From the NCBI GenBank assembly GCA_937958885.1, contig CALGMT010000014.1:1-61193 (forward strand): a stretch of DNA of 61,193 nucleotides, given 5' to 3'. Origin of the DNA: an uncultured bacterium. GTDB lineage: Bacteria > Verrucomicrobiota > Kiritimatiellia > CAIVKH01. The notes beneath the pieces are model-generated. The model worked only from the letters and a program-made list of their open reading frames with translations, was not told where the DNA came from and did no database searches. Each line of letters begins with the position of its first letter. Positions within the stretch are counted from its first letter, which is position 1. A program made the translations under genes and the position numbers. Below, piece after piece: positions 34,257 to 43,438 of the stretch.

Positions 34257-34646
34257 ATGACGACTCAATCCACTGAAGTTCAGGTACAGCGCAACGAGCA
34301 GACCCGCGATTTGCCGGTGCTCTCGCCCGCGACCGACATCCACGAGACCGAAAAGGAAATCGTCGTGGTGGCGGACCTCCCGGGCGTGCGGCAGGAGCAT
34401 GTCGAGGTGACGCTCGAAAATCGCGTGCTGACGATCGGCGCGCGCAGCACCGTGGAGGAACCGGCCGGCAAAGAGCTGGTGTACCGCGAGTTCGGTCCCG
34501 CGGAATACCGCCGGTCGTTCACCCTCACGGAAGAGGTGGACCGCAACGCGATTTCGGCACGCATCAAAAACGGCGTGCTGCGTCTCACGCTGCCCAAAGC
34601 CGCGGAGGCCCAGCCCCGCCGGATTGAGGTGCTGGCGGAGGGGTGA
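34257..34646 (+). CDS. Small heat shock protein Hsp20 (second of three)
   Basis: A 129-residue alpha-crystallin chaperone, 12 nt after the first. The core reads ATDIHETEKEIVVVADLPGV, ENRVLTIGAR, EFGPAEYRRSFTLTEEVD and IKNGVLRLTLPKA. The N-terminal arm is short and hydrophilic (TQSTEVQVQRNEQTRD), unlike its neighbours, so oligomer size and clients probably differ. AAGGAGG precedes the ATG. Confidence 0.93.
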   Translation: MTTQSTEVQVQRNEQTRDLPVLSPATDIHETEKEIVVVADLPGVRQEHVEVTLENRVLTIGARSTVEEPAGKELVYREFGPAEYRRSFTLTEEVDRNAISARIKNGVLRLTLPKAAEAQPRRIEVLAEG

Positions 34647-34701
34647 TCCCCCTCTGCCCGAGAAGCCCTTTTAGTTTCTCAAGGAAAGGAGGTGACGGAA
34701 G

Positions 34702-35217
34702 ATGAAGAAAAGCCTGATCCCGTGGCGTCGGGATTCGACGGGGACCGCGATGGCGCGGCGCGAGGAAAATCCTTTCGTCGATTTCCATCGTCAATTGAAC
34801 CGGCTGTTCGAGGATTTCTTCTCGGACTTCGAGGGGCGGTCCTCCAGCCTGATGTTCCCTTCCTCCTTCGGGCGCTTCGACACGTCCATGCCCCGCGTGG
34901 ATGTCGCGGAGACCGACAAGGAGGTGACGGTCAGCGCCGACCTTCCCGGCCTTGATGAAAAGGACGTTCAAGTCACCCTCGACGAGGACGTTCTGACCAT
35001 CCGCGGCGCCCGCAAAGACGAGCGAGAGGAGAAGAAGCGGAATTATCATCTGGTGGAGCGCAGCTACGGCGAGTTCCATCGCTCTATTCCGCTGCCCGGC
35101 GGTCTCGACAAGGACCAGGTCAAGGCGACCTTCAAGAAGGGCGTGTTGACCGTGACCCTGCCGAAATTGCCGGAGGCGCAATCGAAGAAGAAAACGATTG
35201 CGATCGAATCCGACTAA
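34702..35217 (+). CDS. Small heat shock protein Hsp20 (third of three)
   Basis: A 171-residue alpha-crystallin chaperone. A longer N-terminal arm contains FVDFHRQLNRLFEDFFSDFEG. The core has VAETDKEVTVSADLPGLDEKDV, DEDVLTIRGARK, RSYGEFHRSIPLPGGLD and KKGVLTVTLPK. Upstream is AAAGGAGGTGA, a near-perfect Shine-Dalgarno, the strongest in the operon. A terminator follows the gene within 10 nt. Confidence 0.93.
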   Translation: MKKSLIPWRRDSTGTAMARREENPFVDFHRQLNRLFEDFFSDFEGRSSSLMFPSSFGRFDTSMPRVDVAETDKEVTVSADLPGLDEKDVQVTLDEDVLTIRGARKDEREEKKRNYHLVERSYGEFHRSIPLPGGLDKDQVKATFKKGVLTVTLPKLPEAQSKKKTIAIESD

Positions 35218-35223
35218 AGAAAC

Positions 35224-35258
35224 TGAAGGCGCGGCGCTCGCCGCGCCTTCACGTTTTT
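35224..35258 (+). terminator. Rho-independent terminator of the hsp20 operon
   Basis: TGAAGGCGCGGC (35224-35235) pairs with GCCGCGCCTTCA (35240-35251) across a 4-nt loop, and TTTTT follows at 35254-35258. The stem overlaps the stop codon of the convergent patatin gene. Confidence 0.85.
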
Positions 35259-36178
35259 AAGCGGGCGATCGCCGCCGGCGAAACCGCCCGCGCGCCGGCG
35301 GAAATGGCCTCTGCGGCGCGGTGGAAATCCATGGTCTGGATCTGCTGCACATCCGGTTGAATCAACACATCGGCCGGTTCGCGATCGAGCCGCATGTCGG
35401 CAATTTGCCGCTGGACGATGCGGGCGGAATTGCCGAACACCTCCATCAAGCCGGGCGCGGATGAACGCGCCCGAAGAATCGCCGCGCGCTTCTGCTCGAA
35501 TCCGGCGAGGCGCGCATTGATCGCATCGAACAGCCGGCCCGCAAATTCGGATGAGGGCCGCTTCCACGCGCGGTGAGGCGCGGCTTTTCGCGCCTCCTCG
35601 CGGCGGGCGCGCACCGGCAGGGGCGCGCGCACGACATCCACCGCCACAACGAGATCCGCGCCGAGCATTCGCGCGACGTTCACTGGGATCGGATTGACCA
35701 AGCCGCCGTCCACGAGGACCGCGTCGCGCCGGATCACAGCGGAGAACAGGCCCGGAATCGCAATGCTCGCGCGAACGGCTTCAACGATATTGCCGCTGCG
35801 CAAGACCACCTCGCGCCCGGTCTCGATATCCGTCGCCACCGCCGCAAACGGAATGGGCAAAGATTCAATGGCGCGCGCGCCGATCTGGCGGCCCAGGAAC
35901 TGCTGCACTTTTCGGCCGTCAATCAAACCGGAGCCGGGCAGAGAGAGTTCGGCAAAATAGCTCAGCGCGCGCCGCCAATCGAGCTCGAGGGCTACCTGTT
36001 TGAGTTCTTTCAGCCGGCCGGCCGCATACGCCGCGCCGACCAGCGCGCCCATGCTGGTCCCCGCTACGCAGGCGATGGAGATTCCAGCCGCCTCCAACGC
36101 CTCGATGACACCGATGTGCGCCCATCCGCGCGCTCCGCCCCCGCCCAACGCCAATCCTACTCGGGGGAATTGCGGCAT
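35249..36178 (-). CDS. Patatin-like phospholipase (RssA/NTE family)
   Basis: A 309-residue patatin-fold serine hydrolase. GGGGARGWAHIGVIEAL forms the oxyanion hole, GTSMG the nucleophile elbow and DGGLVNPIPV the catalytic Asp of the Ser-Asp dyad. The C-terminal part (AGARAVSPAA) is as in RssA-like proteins. No signal peptide is seen. It probably hydrolyses acyl chains of phospholipids. It starts 3 nt after alaS ends, so the two share a transcript, although no functional link is evident. Confidence 0.9.
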   Translation of the reverse strand: MPQFPRVGLALGGGGARGWAHIGVIEALEAAGISIACVAGTSMGALVGAAYAAGRLKELKQVALELDWRRALSYFAELSLPGSGLIDGRKVQQFLGRQIGARAIESLPIPFAAVATDIETGREVVLRSGNIVEAVRASIAIPGLFSAVIRRDAVLVDGGLVNPIPVNVARMLGADLVVAVDVVRAPLPVRARREEARKAAPHRAWKRPSSEFAGRLFDAINARLAGFEQKRAAILRARSSAPGLMEVFGNSARIVQRQIADMRLDREPADVLIQPDVQQIQTMDFHRAAEAISAGARAVSPAAIARLKT

Positions 36179-36181
36179 GGC

Positions 36182-38881
36182 TCATCCTTCCAACATCTTT
36201 TCAGCGGCCGAAAGGGCTTCGCTCACCTTCGCGGGCTCCTTGCCGCCGCCGCGGGCGAAGTCGGGCTTGCCCCCGCCGCGCCCGCCCACAATCGGCGCAA
36301 TCGCCTGAATAAGTTTCCCGGCCTGCACGTGCTTTGAGAACTCCGGCGCGACGGAGGCCAGCAACGTAACGCTGCCGCCCGATGCGCCCGCCAGCACGAT
36401 GATGCCGTTGAACCGCGCCTTGAGGTGTTCGGCCACCGCGGCGACTGTGTCGCCGTCCGCGTCGCCGAGGTCCGCCACCAGGGTCGGCCGACCGCCGCGC
36501 GGCGCCGCGTGGCCGAGCAGGGCCGCCGCGCGTTCAGCGGCCTGTTTGAGCTGGAGCGCCTTGAGCTGCTTTTCCAGTTCCTTTTGATGCGCGAGCAGCG
36601 CCTCTACGCGTTTCTCCAATTCAGCCGGGCCCACGTTGAGCAACGCCGCGCCGCGCTTCAAGCGGCGCAAATCGTCGTCCACCGACTGCCACGCAGCCAA
36701 CCCGGCGACGGCCTCCACGCGGCGGATACCCGCCGCAATCGCACCTTCGCTGACAATGCGAAACAGCCCGATCTCGCCGGTCGCGCGCGTGTGCGTGCCG
36801 CCGCAGAGCTCCATTGAATAGCCGTTGAGCGCGCCCGGCTCGCCGCCAATCTGCACCACGCGCACGCGCTCGCCGTACTTCTCGCCGAAGAACTGCATTA
36901 CATCGCTTCGGTTCTTGATCTCGCCGTATGCCGCCTCGCGCCAACTCACGGCGGCGTTTTCGACAATCCGCTCGTTGACCAGCCGCTCGATATCAGAGAG
37001 CTGCGCGGCGGTGAGCGCCGCGCTGTTGAAGTCGAACGTGAGCTTGTCCGGCCCGACGTATGAACCTTTCTGGCTCGCATCCCGGCTGACGACTTCATGC
37101 AATGCCCAGTGGAAAAGGTGCGTGACGGTGTGGTGCCGCTGAATCGCCGCGCGCCGCGCGCGATCGACCTCAAGCGCGACCTCCGCCCCCTCCGCCGGCG
37201 CATCGGTTCCTTCGAGAAAGTGAATCCACGCCGTGCCCGCTTTCTGCGTGTCCGCGATACGCCAAATGCGGCCGCCCTCGCGAAGATAGCCCGTGTCGCC
37301 GACCTGCCCGCCCATCTCGGCATAGCACGCGCTCCGGTCGAGCACGACGGCGGTCCGCCCTTTCACGTCGAGCACGTCCACGACGGTGGCGGCCGTTTCC
37401 AAGCGATCGAATCCCACGAATTCCGTCGCGACATCGGCGGCAATATCCGCAACTTCGATCACGGTCTTTTTCTGCGCCGCCCGCGCGCGGGCGCGCTGTT
37501 TTTCCATCTCGGCCTCGAACCCCGCGCGGTCCACGGAGAGCCCCTGTTCGCGGGCCATTAATTCGGTCAGATCGAGCGGGAACCCATAGGTGTCGTAGAG
37601 TTTGAACGCGAACGCCCCGTCGATGCAGGAGGAGTGTCGGGATTGCGCGACTTCTTCGCGGAACAGTTCGATGCCGCGGTCCAATGTGCGATTGAAGGCT
37701 TCTTCCTCGATGCGCAAGGTGTCCTGCACCGCCGCCTTGCGCGCGCGGATTTCGGGGAACACATCGCCCAACGTGTCGGCGAGCACATCCACGAGCTTGA
37801 AAAAGAACGGCTCGTGAAACCCGAGCGAACGGCCGTAGCGGACCGCGCGGCGCAGGATGCGGCGCAGCACGTAGTGGCGGTCGGTGTTGCCCGGCTGAAT
37901 GCCGTCGGCGATTGCGAACGATAGCGTGCGGATGTGATCGGCGATCACGCGGAAAGCGACATCGATTCTTTCCTGCTCGTTCGCCCCGGCGGTGCCGGGC
38001 GCGGGCAGCGTCGAACCGTACCGCTTGCCGCTCAACCGTTCGATGGCATCGAAGATCGGACGAAACACGTCAGTCTCGTAGTTGGAGACCGGCCGGCTGA
38101 AATCGGTGAAACCCCTTGTGCCCTGCATGATGCCGGTCACGCGCTCGAAGCCCATGCCGGTGTCCACGTGTTTCGCAGGCAGCGGAACGAACGTCCCGTC
38201 GGCGTTCGCGTTGAATTGAATGAATACGAGATTCCAGATCTCCATGCACTCGGCGGAGCCTTTGTTGACCAGCAACCCGCGCGTGTCGCCGCCGGGCGTC
38301 AGGTCCACGTGGATTTCCGAACACGGGCCGCATGGACCGGTGTCGCCCATCATCCAGAAGTTGTCCTTTTTGCTGCCATTGACGATGTGGACCTTCGGAT
38401 CGAGTCCGGCGTCGGAAAAAATGCGCGCCCATTGATCGTGCGCTTCCTGGTCAAACTCGGCGGGATCCCCGGCGGCCGGGTCGGGACAATAGACCGTCGC
38501 ATACAAACGCGCGGGCGGGAATTTCCACACTTGCGTGAGCAGCTCCCACGCCCACTCGATCGCCTCCTTTTTGAAGTAGTCGCCGAAGGACCAGTTGCCG
38601 AGCATCTCGAAAAACGTGTGGTGATAGGTGTCGAGCCCGACATCTTCGAGATCGTTGTGCTTGCCGCCCGCTCGTATGCATTTCTGCGTGTCCGCCGCGC
38701 GACCCGGCTGATACGGGCAGGGTTGTCGGCCGAGGAAGATCGGCACGAACTGGTTCATGCCCGCATTGGTGAAGAGCAGATTCGGCGAGTCCGGCATCAG
38801 GCTCGACGAGGGCACGATGGTGTGCTGCTTCGAGCGAAAAAAGTCGAGGAAAGACTGGCGAATTTGCGCGGAAGTCATCAT
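36182..38881 (-). CDS. alaS: Alanine-tRNA ligase
   Basis: Charges tRNA-Ala. From the ATG at 38881 the product is 899 residues. The class II catalytic core opens TSAQIRQSFLDFFRSKQHTIVPSSSL and has FTNAGMNQFVPIFLG. The editing domain holds HHTVTHLFHWAL and MELCGGTHTRATG, the zinc-binding His and Cys sites. The C-Ala domain ends with GGRGGGKPDFARGGG. An ATG at 38905 would add eight residues; I prefer 38881 for its AGGA spacing and the family N-terminus. Confidence 0.97.
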   Translation of the reverse strand: MMTSAQIRQSFLDFFRSKQHTIVPSSSLMPDSPNLLFTNAGMNQFVPIFLGRQPCPYQPGRAADTQKCIRAGGKHNDLEDVGLDTYHHTFFEMLGNWSFGDYFKKEAIEWAWELLTQVWKFPPARLYATVYCPDPAAGDPAEFDQEAHDQWARIFSDAGLDPKVHIVNGSKKDNFWMMGDTGPCGPCSEIHVDLTPGGDTRGLLVNKGSAECMEIWNLVFIQFNANADGTFVPLPAKHVDTGMGFERVTGIMQGTRGFTDFSRPVSNYETDVFRPIFDAIERLSGKRYGSTLPAPGTAGANEQERIDVAFRVIADHIRTLSFAIADGIQPGNTDRHYVLRRILRRAVRYGRSLGFHEPFFFKLVDVLADTLGDVFPEIRARKAAVQDTLRIEEEAFNRTLDRGIELFREEVAQSRHSSCIDGAFAFKLYDTYGFPLDLTELMAREQGLSVDRAGFEAEMEKQRARARAAQKKTVIEVADIAADVATEFVGFDRLETAATVVDVLDVKGRTAVVLDRSACYAEMGGQVGDTGYLREGGRIWRIADTQKAGTAWIHFLEGTDAPAEGAEVALEVDRARRAAIQRHHTVTHLFHWALHEVVSRDASQKGSYVGPDKLTFDFNSAALTAAQLSDIERLVNERIVENAAVSWREAAYGEIKNRSDVMQFFGEKYGERVRVVQIGGEPGALNGYSMELCGGTHTRATGEIGLFRIVSEGAIAAGIRRVEAVAGLAAWQSVDDDLRRLKRGAALLNVGPAELEKRVEALLAHQKELEKQLKALQLKQAAERAAALLGHAAPRGGRPTLVADLGDADGDTVAAVAEHLKARFNGIIVLAGASGGSVTLLASVAPEFSKHVQAGKLIQAIAPIVGGRGGGKPDFARGGGKEPAKVSEALSAAEKMLEG

Positions 38882-39029
38882 GGATAGTTCCTGGAAAACA
38901 AGCATGAAACCATAGGCCAGCCCGCGGGGAATGACCAGTCAGGACTTTTTGCGAGGCGCGATCCGATTCTGCTTTTCTCGCAACCAGATTTCACAATGAT
39001 CGTGCGACGACTATCTTCCGGAGCGCCGC

Positions 39030-42000
39030 ATGAAACCCATACACAAACTGCTTGTCGCCAACCGAAGCGAAATCGCGATCCGAATCTTCCGCGCCGCAAA
39101 CGAGCTCGGCATCCCGACTGTCGCGATCTACAGTCACGAAGATCGATTTGCGCTGCACCGCTTCAAGGCGGATGAGGCCTATTTGATTGGCGAGGGCAAG
39201 GGCCCCGTCGCGGCCTATCTCGACATTCCCGGCATCGTGGCGCTCGCCAAGCGCGTCGGCGCGGATGCAATCCACCCCGGCTACGGGTTCCTCTCCGAAA
39301 ACGCCGATTTCGCGCAGGCGTGCGCCGATGCGGGAATTCTGTTCATCGGCCCAACGCCGGACATGCTGCGCACATTCGGCGACAAGCTGGCCGCCAAACG
39401 AATCGCCGTGCAGGCGGGCGTGCCGACCATTCCGGGCACCGACAAACCGGTCAAACCAGGGCCGGCGCTGAAAAAGGCCGCCGAGCGTGTCGGCTATCCG
39501 CTGATCTTGAAGGCCAGCTTCGGCGGCGGCGGGCGCGGGATGCGCGTGGTGGAAAAAGCCGCGGAGCTGGAGGCCAAGGTCGAAGAGGCCATGCGCGAGG
39601 CCGGCGGCGCCTTCGGCAACCCGTCCGTCTTCGTCGAGCGCTACATCCGCCGCGCGCGCCACATCGAGGTGCAGGTGCTCGGCGACGGCCACGGCAACGT
39701 CGTGCACCTTTGGGAGCGCGACTGTTCCGTCCAGCGCCGCCACCAGAAGGTCGTCGAAATCGCGCCGGCGCCCAATCTGGACCCGGCGCTGCGCGCAGCC
39801 CTCTGCGAGGCCGCGGTCAAACTTGTACAGCAGGTGAACTACCTTTGCGCGGGAACGGTCGAGTTTCTCGTCAACGCGGACACCGGCGAATTCTTCTTCA
39901 TCGAAGTCAACCCGCGCGTGCAGGTCGAACATACGGTGACGGAGATGGTCTGCGGCATCGACATCGTCCGCGCGCAGATCCTCCTCGCGCGGGGCGCGGA
40001 ATTCAATCATCCTGACCTCGCCCTCCCGCCGCAGGAAGACATCCGTACGCGCGGCTTCGCGATCCAGAGCCGCGTGACAACGGAGGATCCCTCCAATCGC
40101 TTCATCCCCGATTACGGACGCATCACGACCTACCGCTCGGCCGCGGGTTTCGGCGTGCGGCTCGACGGCGGAACCGCGTATGCCGGCGCGGTCATCACGC
40201 CCTACTACGACTCGCTGCTCGTCAAAGTGACCACCTGGGCGCAGACGTTCGAGCAGGCCATCCAGCGCATGGACCGCACGCTGCGAGAATTCCGTATTCG
40301 CGGCGTGCAGACGAATATCCCATTCATCAACAACCTGATCCTGCATCCCACTTTCCGCAGCGGCTTGGCGACGACGACCTTTATCGACGACACGCCGGAG
40401 CTGTTCCGATGGCCGCATCGCCGCGACCGCGCGACGAAATTGCTGACCTACATCGGCGAGGTACTCGTCAACGGCAATCCGGAAGTCAAAGGCCGAACCG
40501 ACGGCCGGACGCTGGAACCGCCGCGGCTTCCGGCGTACCCGATCGACGAAACGCCGCCACCCGGAACGCGACAAAAACTGCATGAACTCGGCCCCCGTAA
40601 ATTTGCCGAATGGGTCCTCGCGCAGAAGCGTGTCCTCATCACCGACACCACGATGCGCGACGCGCACCAGTCCCTGTTGGCGACGCGCGTGCGCACCTAC
40701 GACATGCTGCGCATCGCCCCCTTCGTCGCGCGGCGCCTGCCAAACCTATTCAGCCTCGAAATGTGGGGCGGCGCGACGTTCGACAGCGCGATGCGGTTTC
40801 TGAAGGAGGACCCTTTCGACCGCCTCGACCAGCTTCGCGCCGCGGCGCCGAACATCCTCTTCCAGATGCTGCTCCGCTCCGGCAATGCGGTCGGCTACAC
40901 GAATTATCCGGACGATGTCGTCCGGCGCTTCGTGAAAGGCGCCGCAACCCATGGCATCGATGTGTTCCGCATTTTCGACTGCCTCAACTGGCTGCCCAAT
41001 CTGCGGCCAGCGATGGATGCCGTGCTTGAGGAAACCTCCGCGATTTGCGAAGCAGCCATCTGCTACACCGGCGACATTCTGGACGCGAAGCGCGACAAGT
41101 ACTCGCTCGAATATTATGTCAAGATGGCCAAAGCGCTTGAAAAAGCGGGCGCGCACATCCTCGCGATCAAGGACATGGCGGGTCTCTGCAAACCGTACGC
41201 TGCGCACAAACTCATCAAGGCCCTTCGCGAGGAAATCGGAATTCCCATTCACTTCCACACGCACGACACGGCGGGCGTGCAGGCGGCGGCCATCGTGAAG
41301 GCGTCCGAGGCCGGCGCGTCCATCGTCGATTGCGCCGCTGCGTCGATGAGCGGGTTGACCAGCCAGGTCAACCTCAACTCCATCGTCGAGGCGTTTCGGA
41401 ACACGCCGCGCGACACGCGACTCGACATCGACGCGCTGAACGACTACTCCGCGTATTGGGAGAGCGTCCGCAAGCTGTATTACCCGTTCGAATCCGGCAT
41501 GCTCGCGAGCACAGCCGAAGTCTATCGCCACGAAATGCCCGGCGGGCAGGTGACCAACCTGCAGGAACAAGCCAAGAGCATGGGCCTCGGCCCGCGATGG
41601 CCGGAAGTGGCGCGGATGTATGCGGAGGTCAACCGGCTCTTTGGCGACATCATAAAGGTCACGCCCACCAGCAAGGTCGTCGGCGATATGGCGCTCTTCA
41701 TGGTCGCCAACAACCTCAAACCTGAAGACCTGTTCGACGAGAGCCGCAACATTTCGTTTCCGGCATCCGTCGTCGAGTTGTTCGAGGGCAAACTCGGCCA
41801 ACCGCAAGGCGGGTGGCCTAAAGAACTGCAACGCATCATACTCCGAGGCAAGACGCCGCTCGACAAGCGTCCGGGCGAGGTGCTGCCTCCCACAAACTTC
41901 GACAACGTGCGGCGCGAGCTTCAGGAGAAACTCCGGCGCGAACCGACGGAGACCGATCTGCTAAACCACCTGATGTATCCCGCTGTCTTCGCGGAATTCG

Positions 42001-42494
42001 AGAACCATCGCCGCCAGTACGGCGACACCTCGATCCTCCCGACCGATGTGTTTTTCCACGGAATGCGGCCCGGCGTCGAATATTCAGTCGACCTTGAGCC
42101 CGGCAAGGCCATGATCGCGATCTTCCTGACCGTGGGCGAAGCGGGCGAGGACGGCATGCGCGAAGTATTCTATGAACTCAACGGCCAACCGCGCAGCGTC
42201 CGCATCGCCGACCGCAGCCGTAAAGCGACCGTGCAACAACGCGTCAAAGCAGATCCAGACAATCCGGGCCACGTGGCCTCGCCGATGCCCGGAAAAGTCT
42301 CGTCCCTCAGCGCGCAAGCGGGTCAGCCGGTCAAAAAGGGCGACAAATTGCTCAGTATCGAAGCCATGAAGATGGAGACGGCGGTGTATGCGCCGATCGA
42401 CGGCGTGGTCAAAGACATACGGGTCAAGCCCGGGTCCCTCGTCGAGAGCCGCGATCTGGTGCTCGTCATCGAGCCCGCCGGCGCGCATGCCTGA
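39030..42494 (+). CDS. pyc: Pyruvate carboxylase
   Basis: A single-chain, 1154-residue biotin enzyme that makes oxaloacetate from pyruvate and bicarbonate. Residues 1-450 are biotin carboxylase (HPGYGFLSEN, ASFGGGGRGMRVV, FFIEVNPRVQVEHTVTE). About 530-800 is the carboxyltransferase (TDTTMRDAHQSLLATRVRT, AIKDMAGL). A PYC/OADA domain follows, then the biotinyl domain with AMKMET, the biotin attaching at about K1114. GGAG lies 6 nt before the ATG. The gene overlaps birA by 8 nt, pairing enzyme and biotinylating ligase. Confidence 0.97.
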   Translation: MKPIHKLLVANRSEIAIRIFRAANELGIPTVAIYSHEDRFALHRFKADEAYLIGEGKGPVAAYLDIPGIVALAKRVGADAIHPGYGFLSENADFAQACADAGILFIGPTPDMLRTFGDKLAAKRIAVQAGVPTIPGTDKPVKPGPALKKAAERVGYPLILKASFGGGGRGMRVVEKAAELEAKVEEAMREAGGAFGNPSVFVERYIRRARHIEVQVLGDGHGNVVHLWERDCSVQRRHQKVVEIAPAPNLDPALRAALCEAAVKLVQQVNYLCAGTVEFLVNADTGEFFFIEVNPRVQVEHTVTEMVCGIDIVRAQILLARGAEFNHPDLALPPQEDIRTRGFAIQSRVTTEDPSNRFIPDYGRITTYRSAAGFGVRLDGGTAYAGAVITPYYDSLLVKVTTWAQTFEQAIQRMDRTLREFRIRGVQTNIPFINNLILHPTFRSGLATTTFIDDTPELFRWPHRRDRATKLLTYIGEVLVNGNPEVKGRTDGRTLEPPRLPAYPIDETPPPGTRQKLHELGPRKFAEWVLAQKRVLITDTTMRDAHQSLLATRVRTYDMLRIAPFVARRLPNLFSLEMWGGATFDSAMRFLKEDPFDRLDQLRAAAPNILFQMLLRSGNAVGYTNYPDDVVRRFVKGAATHGIDVFRIFDCLNWLPNLRPAMDAVLEETSAICEAAICYTGDILDAKRDKYSLEYYVKMAKALEKAGAHILAIKDMAGLCKPYAAHKLIKALREEIGIPIHFHTHDTAGVQAAAIVKASEAGASIVDCAAASMSGLTSQVNLNSIVEAFRNTPRDTRLDIDALNDYSAYWESVRKLYYPFESGMLASTAEVYRHEMPGGQVTNLQEQAKSMGLGPRWPEVARMYAEVNRLFGDIIKVTPTSKVVGDMALFMVANNLKPEDLFDESRNISFPASVVELFEGKLGQPQGGWPKELQRIILRGKTPLDKRPGEVLPPTNFDNVRRELQEKLRREPTETDLLNHLMYPAVFAEFENHRRQYGDTSILPTDVFFHGMRPGVEYSVDLEPGKAMIAIFLTVGEAGEDGMREVFYELNGQPRSVRIADRSRKATVQQRVKADPDNPGHVASPMPGKVSSLSAQAGQPVKKGDKLLSIEAMKMETAVYAPIDGVVKDIRVKPGSLVESRDLVLVIEPAGAHA

Positions 42495-43362
42495 CGCGGG
42501 CGGCAGGCCGCGGCCCGGCCGCGACGCCCTCTGCGCCGAACGCCTGCGCATCGCGCTGGAACCCATGCACGTGCGCGTGTATGCGCGACTGCGCTCCACG
42601 CAGCAGAAAGCGATAGAGGAACTCGAGGCCGGCCGTCTCGCGCCCCCCGCGTTGATCGTCGCGACCCAGCAGACGGCCGGGCGCGGTCAGCGCGCCAACC
42701 GCTGGTGGTCCGACGCCGGCTCCCTCTGCGCCACCTTCCTCTTCCCCGAAAAAGGGGTCAGTAACGGGAAAGGGGTCAGTCCTTTATTCTTGATTAATTG
42801 TCCAGATGTTAAAATTCAGCGTCTGACCCCTTTTTGTGGGACGGTGCCGTTGAGGGCGGGGTTGGCGGTGGCGGAGGTCGTCGCGGGGGCGCTCCCGCGC
42901 GCGCGGGTGCAGGTCAAGTGGCCGAATGATGTGCTGGTGAATGGCCGCAAAATCGCCGGCGTGCTCTGCGAAAGGCGGCGCGGCTGCGATATCATCGGCG
43001 TCGGCCTGAATGTGCGCACGCACCTCGCCCGCTCGCCGCACGAGGTGCGCCACACCGCAACCTCGCTCCATCGGCACTGTTCCCGCCCCCCCGCGCGCGA
43101 ATCCCTGCTGATCGAACTGGCGCGCGCGCTCGCGTACGAACTCTACCGCCCGAATTTCATCGCGTCCTACACCCGGCGCCACGCGTGGCGCGGCAAACGG
43201 CTCCGCGTCCAAACGGACGCCGGCCCGGTCGAGGGCCGCTGCTGCGGAATCGATGAGGAGGGTTGCCTGCTGGTGCAGACGGCCAACGGAGCCGTGCGCG
43301 TCACCGATAGCACGCGCGTTTCTACCGTTTCGCCAAGCGCCCCGATCGGTCGGCGCGGCTGA
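42487..43362 (+). CDS. birA: Biotin-protein ligase with an in-frame repeat insertion
   Basis: A 291-residue biotin-[carboxylase] ligase without an N-terminal HTH, so ligase only. The biotin-binding loop reads QQTAGRGQRANRWWSDAGSL and the active site has VKWPNDVLVNGRKIAGVLCE and IIGVGLNV. Residues 88-117 are an insertion encoded by a low-GC 87-bp element (42749-42835) with inverted AAAAAGGGGTCAG ends; 87 is 29 codons, so the frame is kept. The insert lies between a beta strand and the GLAVAEVV helix, a loop in relatives. Function is probably kept, but this is inference. It is coupled to pyc by an 8-nt overlap. Confidence 0.88.
   Translation: MPDAGGRPRPGRDALCAERLRIALEPMHVRVYARLRSTQQKAIEELEAGRLAPPALIVATQQTAGRGQRANRWWSDAGSLCATFLFPEKGVSNGKGVSPLFLINCPDVKIQRLTPFCGTVPLRAGLAVAEVVAGALPRARVQVKWPNDVLVNGRKIAGVLCERRRGCDIIGVGLNVRTHLARSPHEVRHTATSLHRHCSRPPARESLLIELARALAYELYRPNFIASYTRRHAWRGKRLRVQTDAGPVEGRCCGIDEEGCLLVQTANGAVRVTDSTRVSTVSPSAPIGRRG
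42749..42835. mobile_element. Small palindromic-ended element inserted in birA
   Basis: AAAAAGGGGTCAG (42749-42761) and its complement CTGACCCCTTTTT (42823-42835) bound the element. A second inward copy, AAAGGGGTCAG, is at 42769-42779. The 44-bp interior is AT-rich. The ends resemble GGGGTCAG repeats spread by RAYT-type transposases, but no transposase is nearby. It is a MITE/REP-like element by structure. Confidence 0.65.
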
Positions 43363-43367
43363 GGCCG

Positions 43368-43416
43368 TTTTTACAGCGCATGGAACCCGCGCGAACAGTT
43401 TTTCCATGGCATGGAT
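43368..43416. repeat. Paired TTTTT-CATGGAA elements before proB
   Basis: TTTTTACAGCGCATGGAA (43368-43385) and TTTTTCCATGGCATGGAT (43399-43416) lie 31 bp apart start to start in the 76-nt birA-proB gap, on the plus strand. Confidence 0.8.
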
Positions 43417-43438
43417 TTTTTGATAGGCTGCCTGATCT

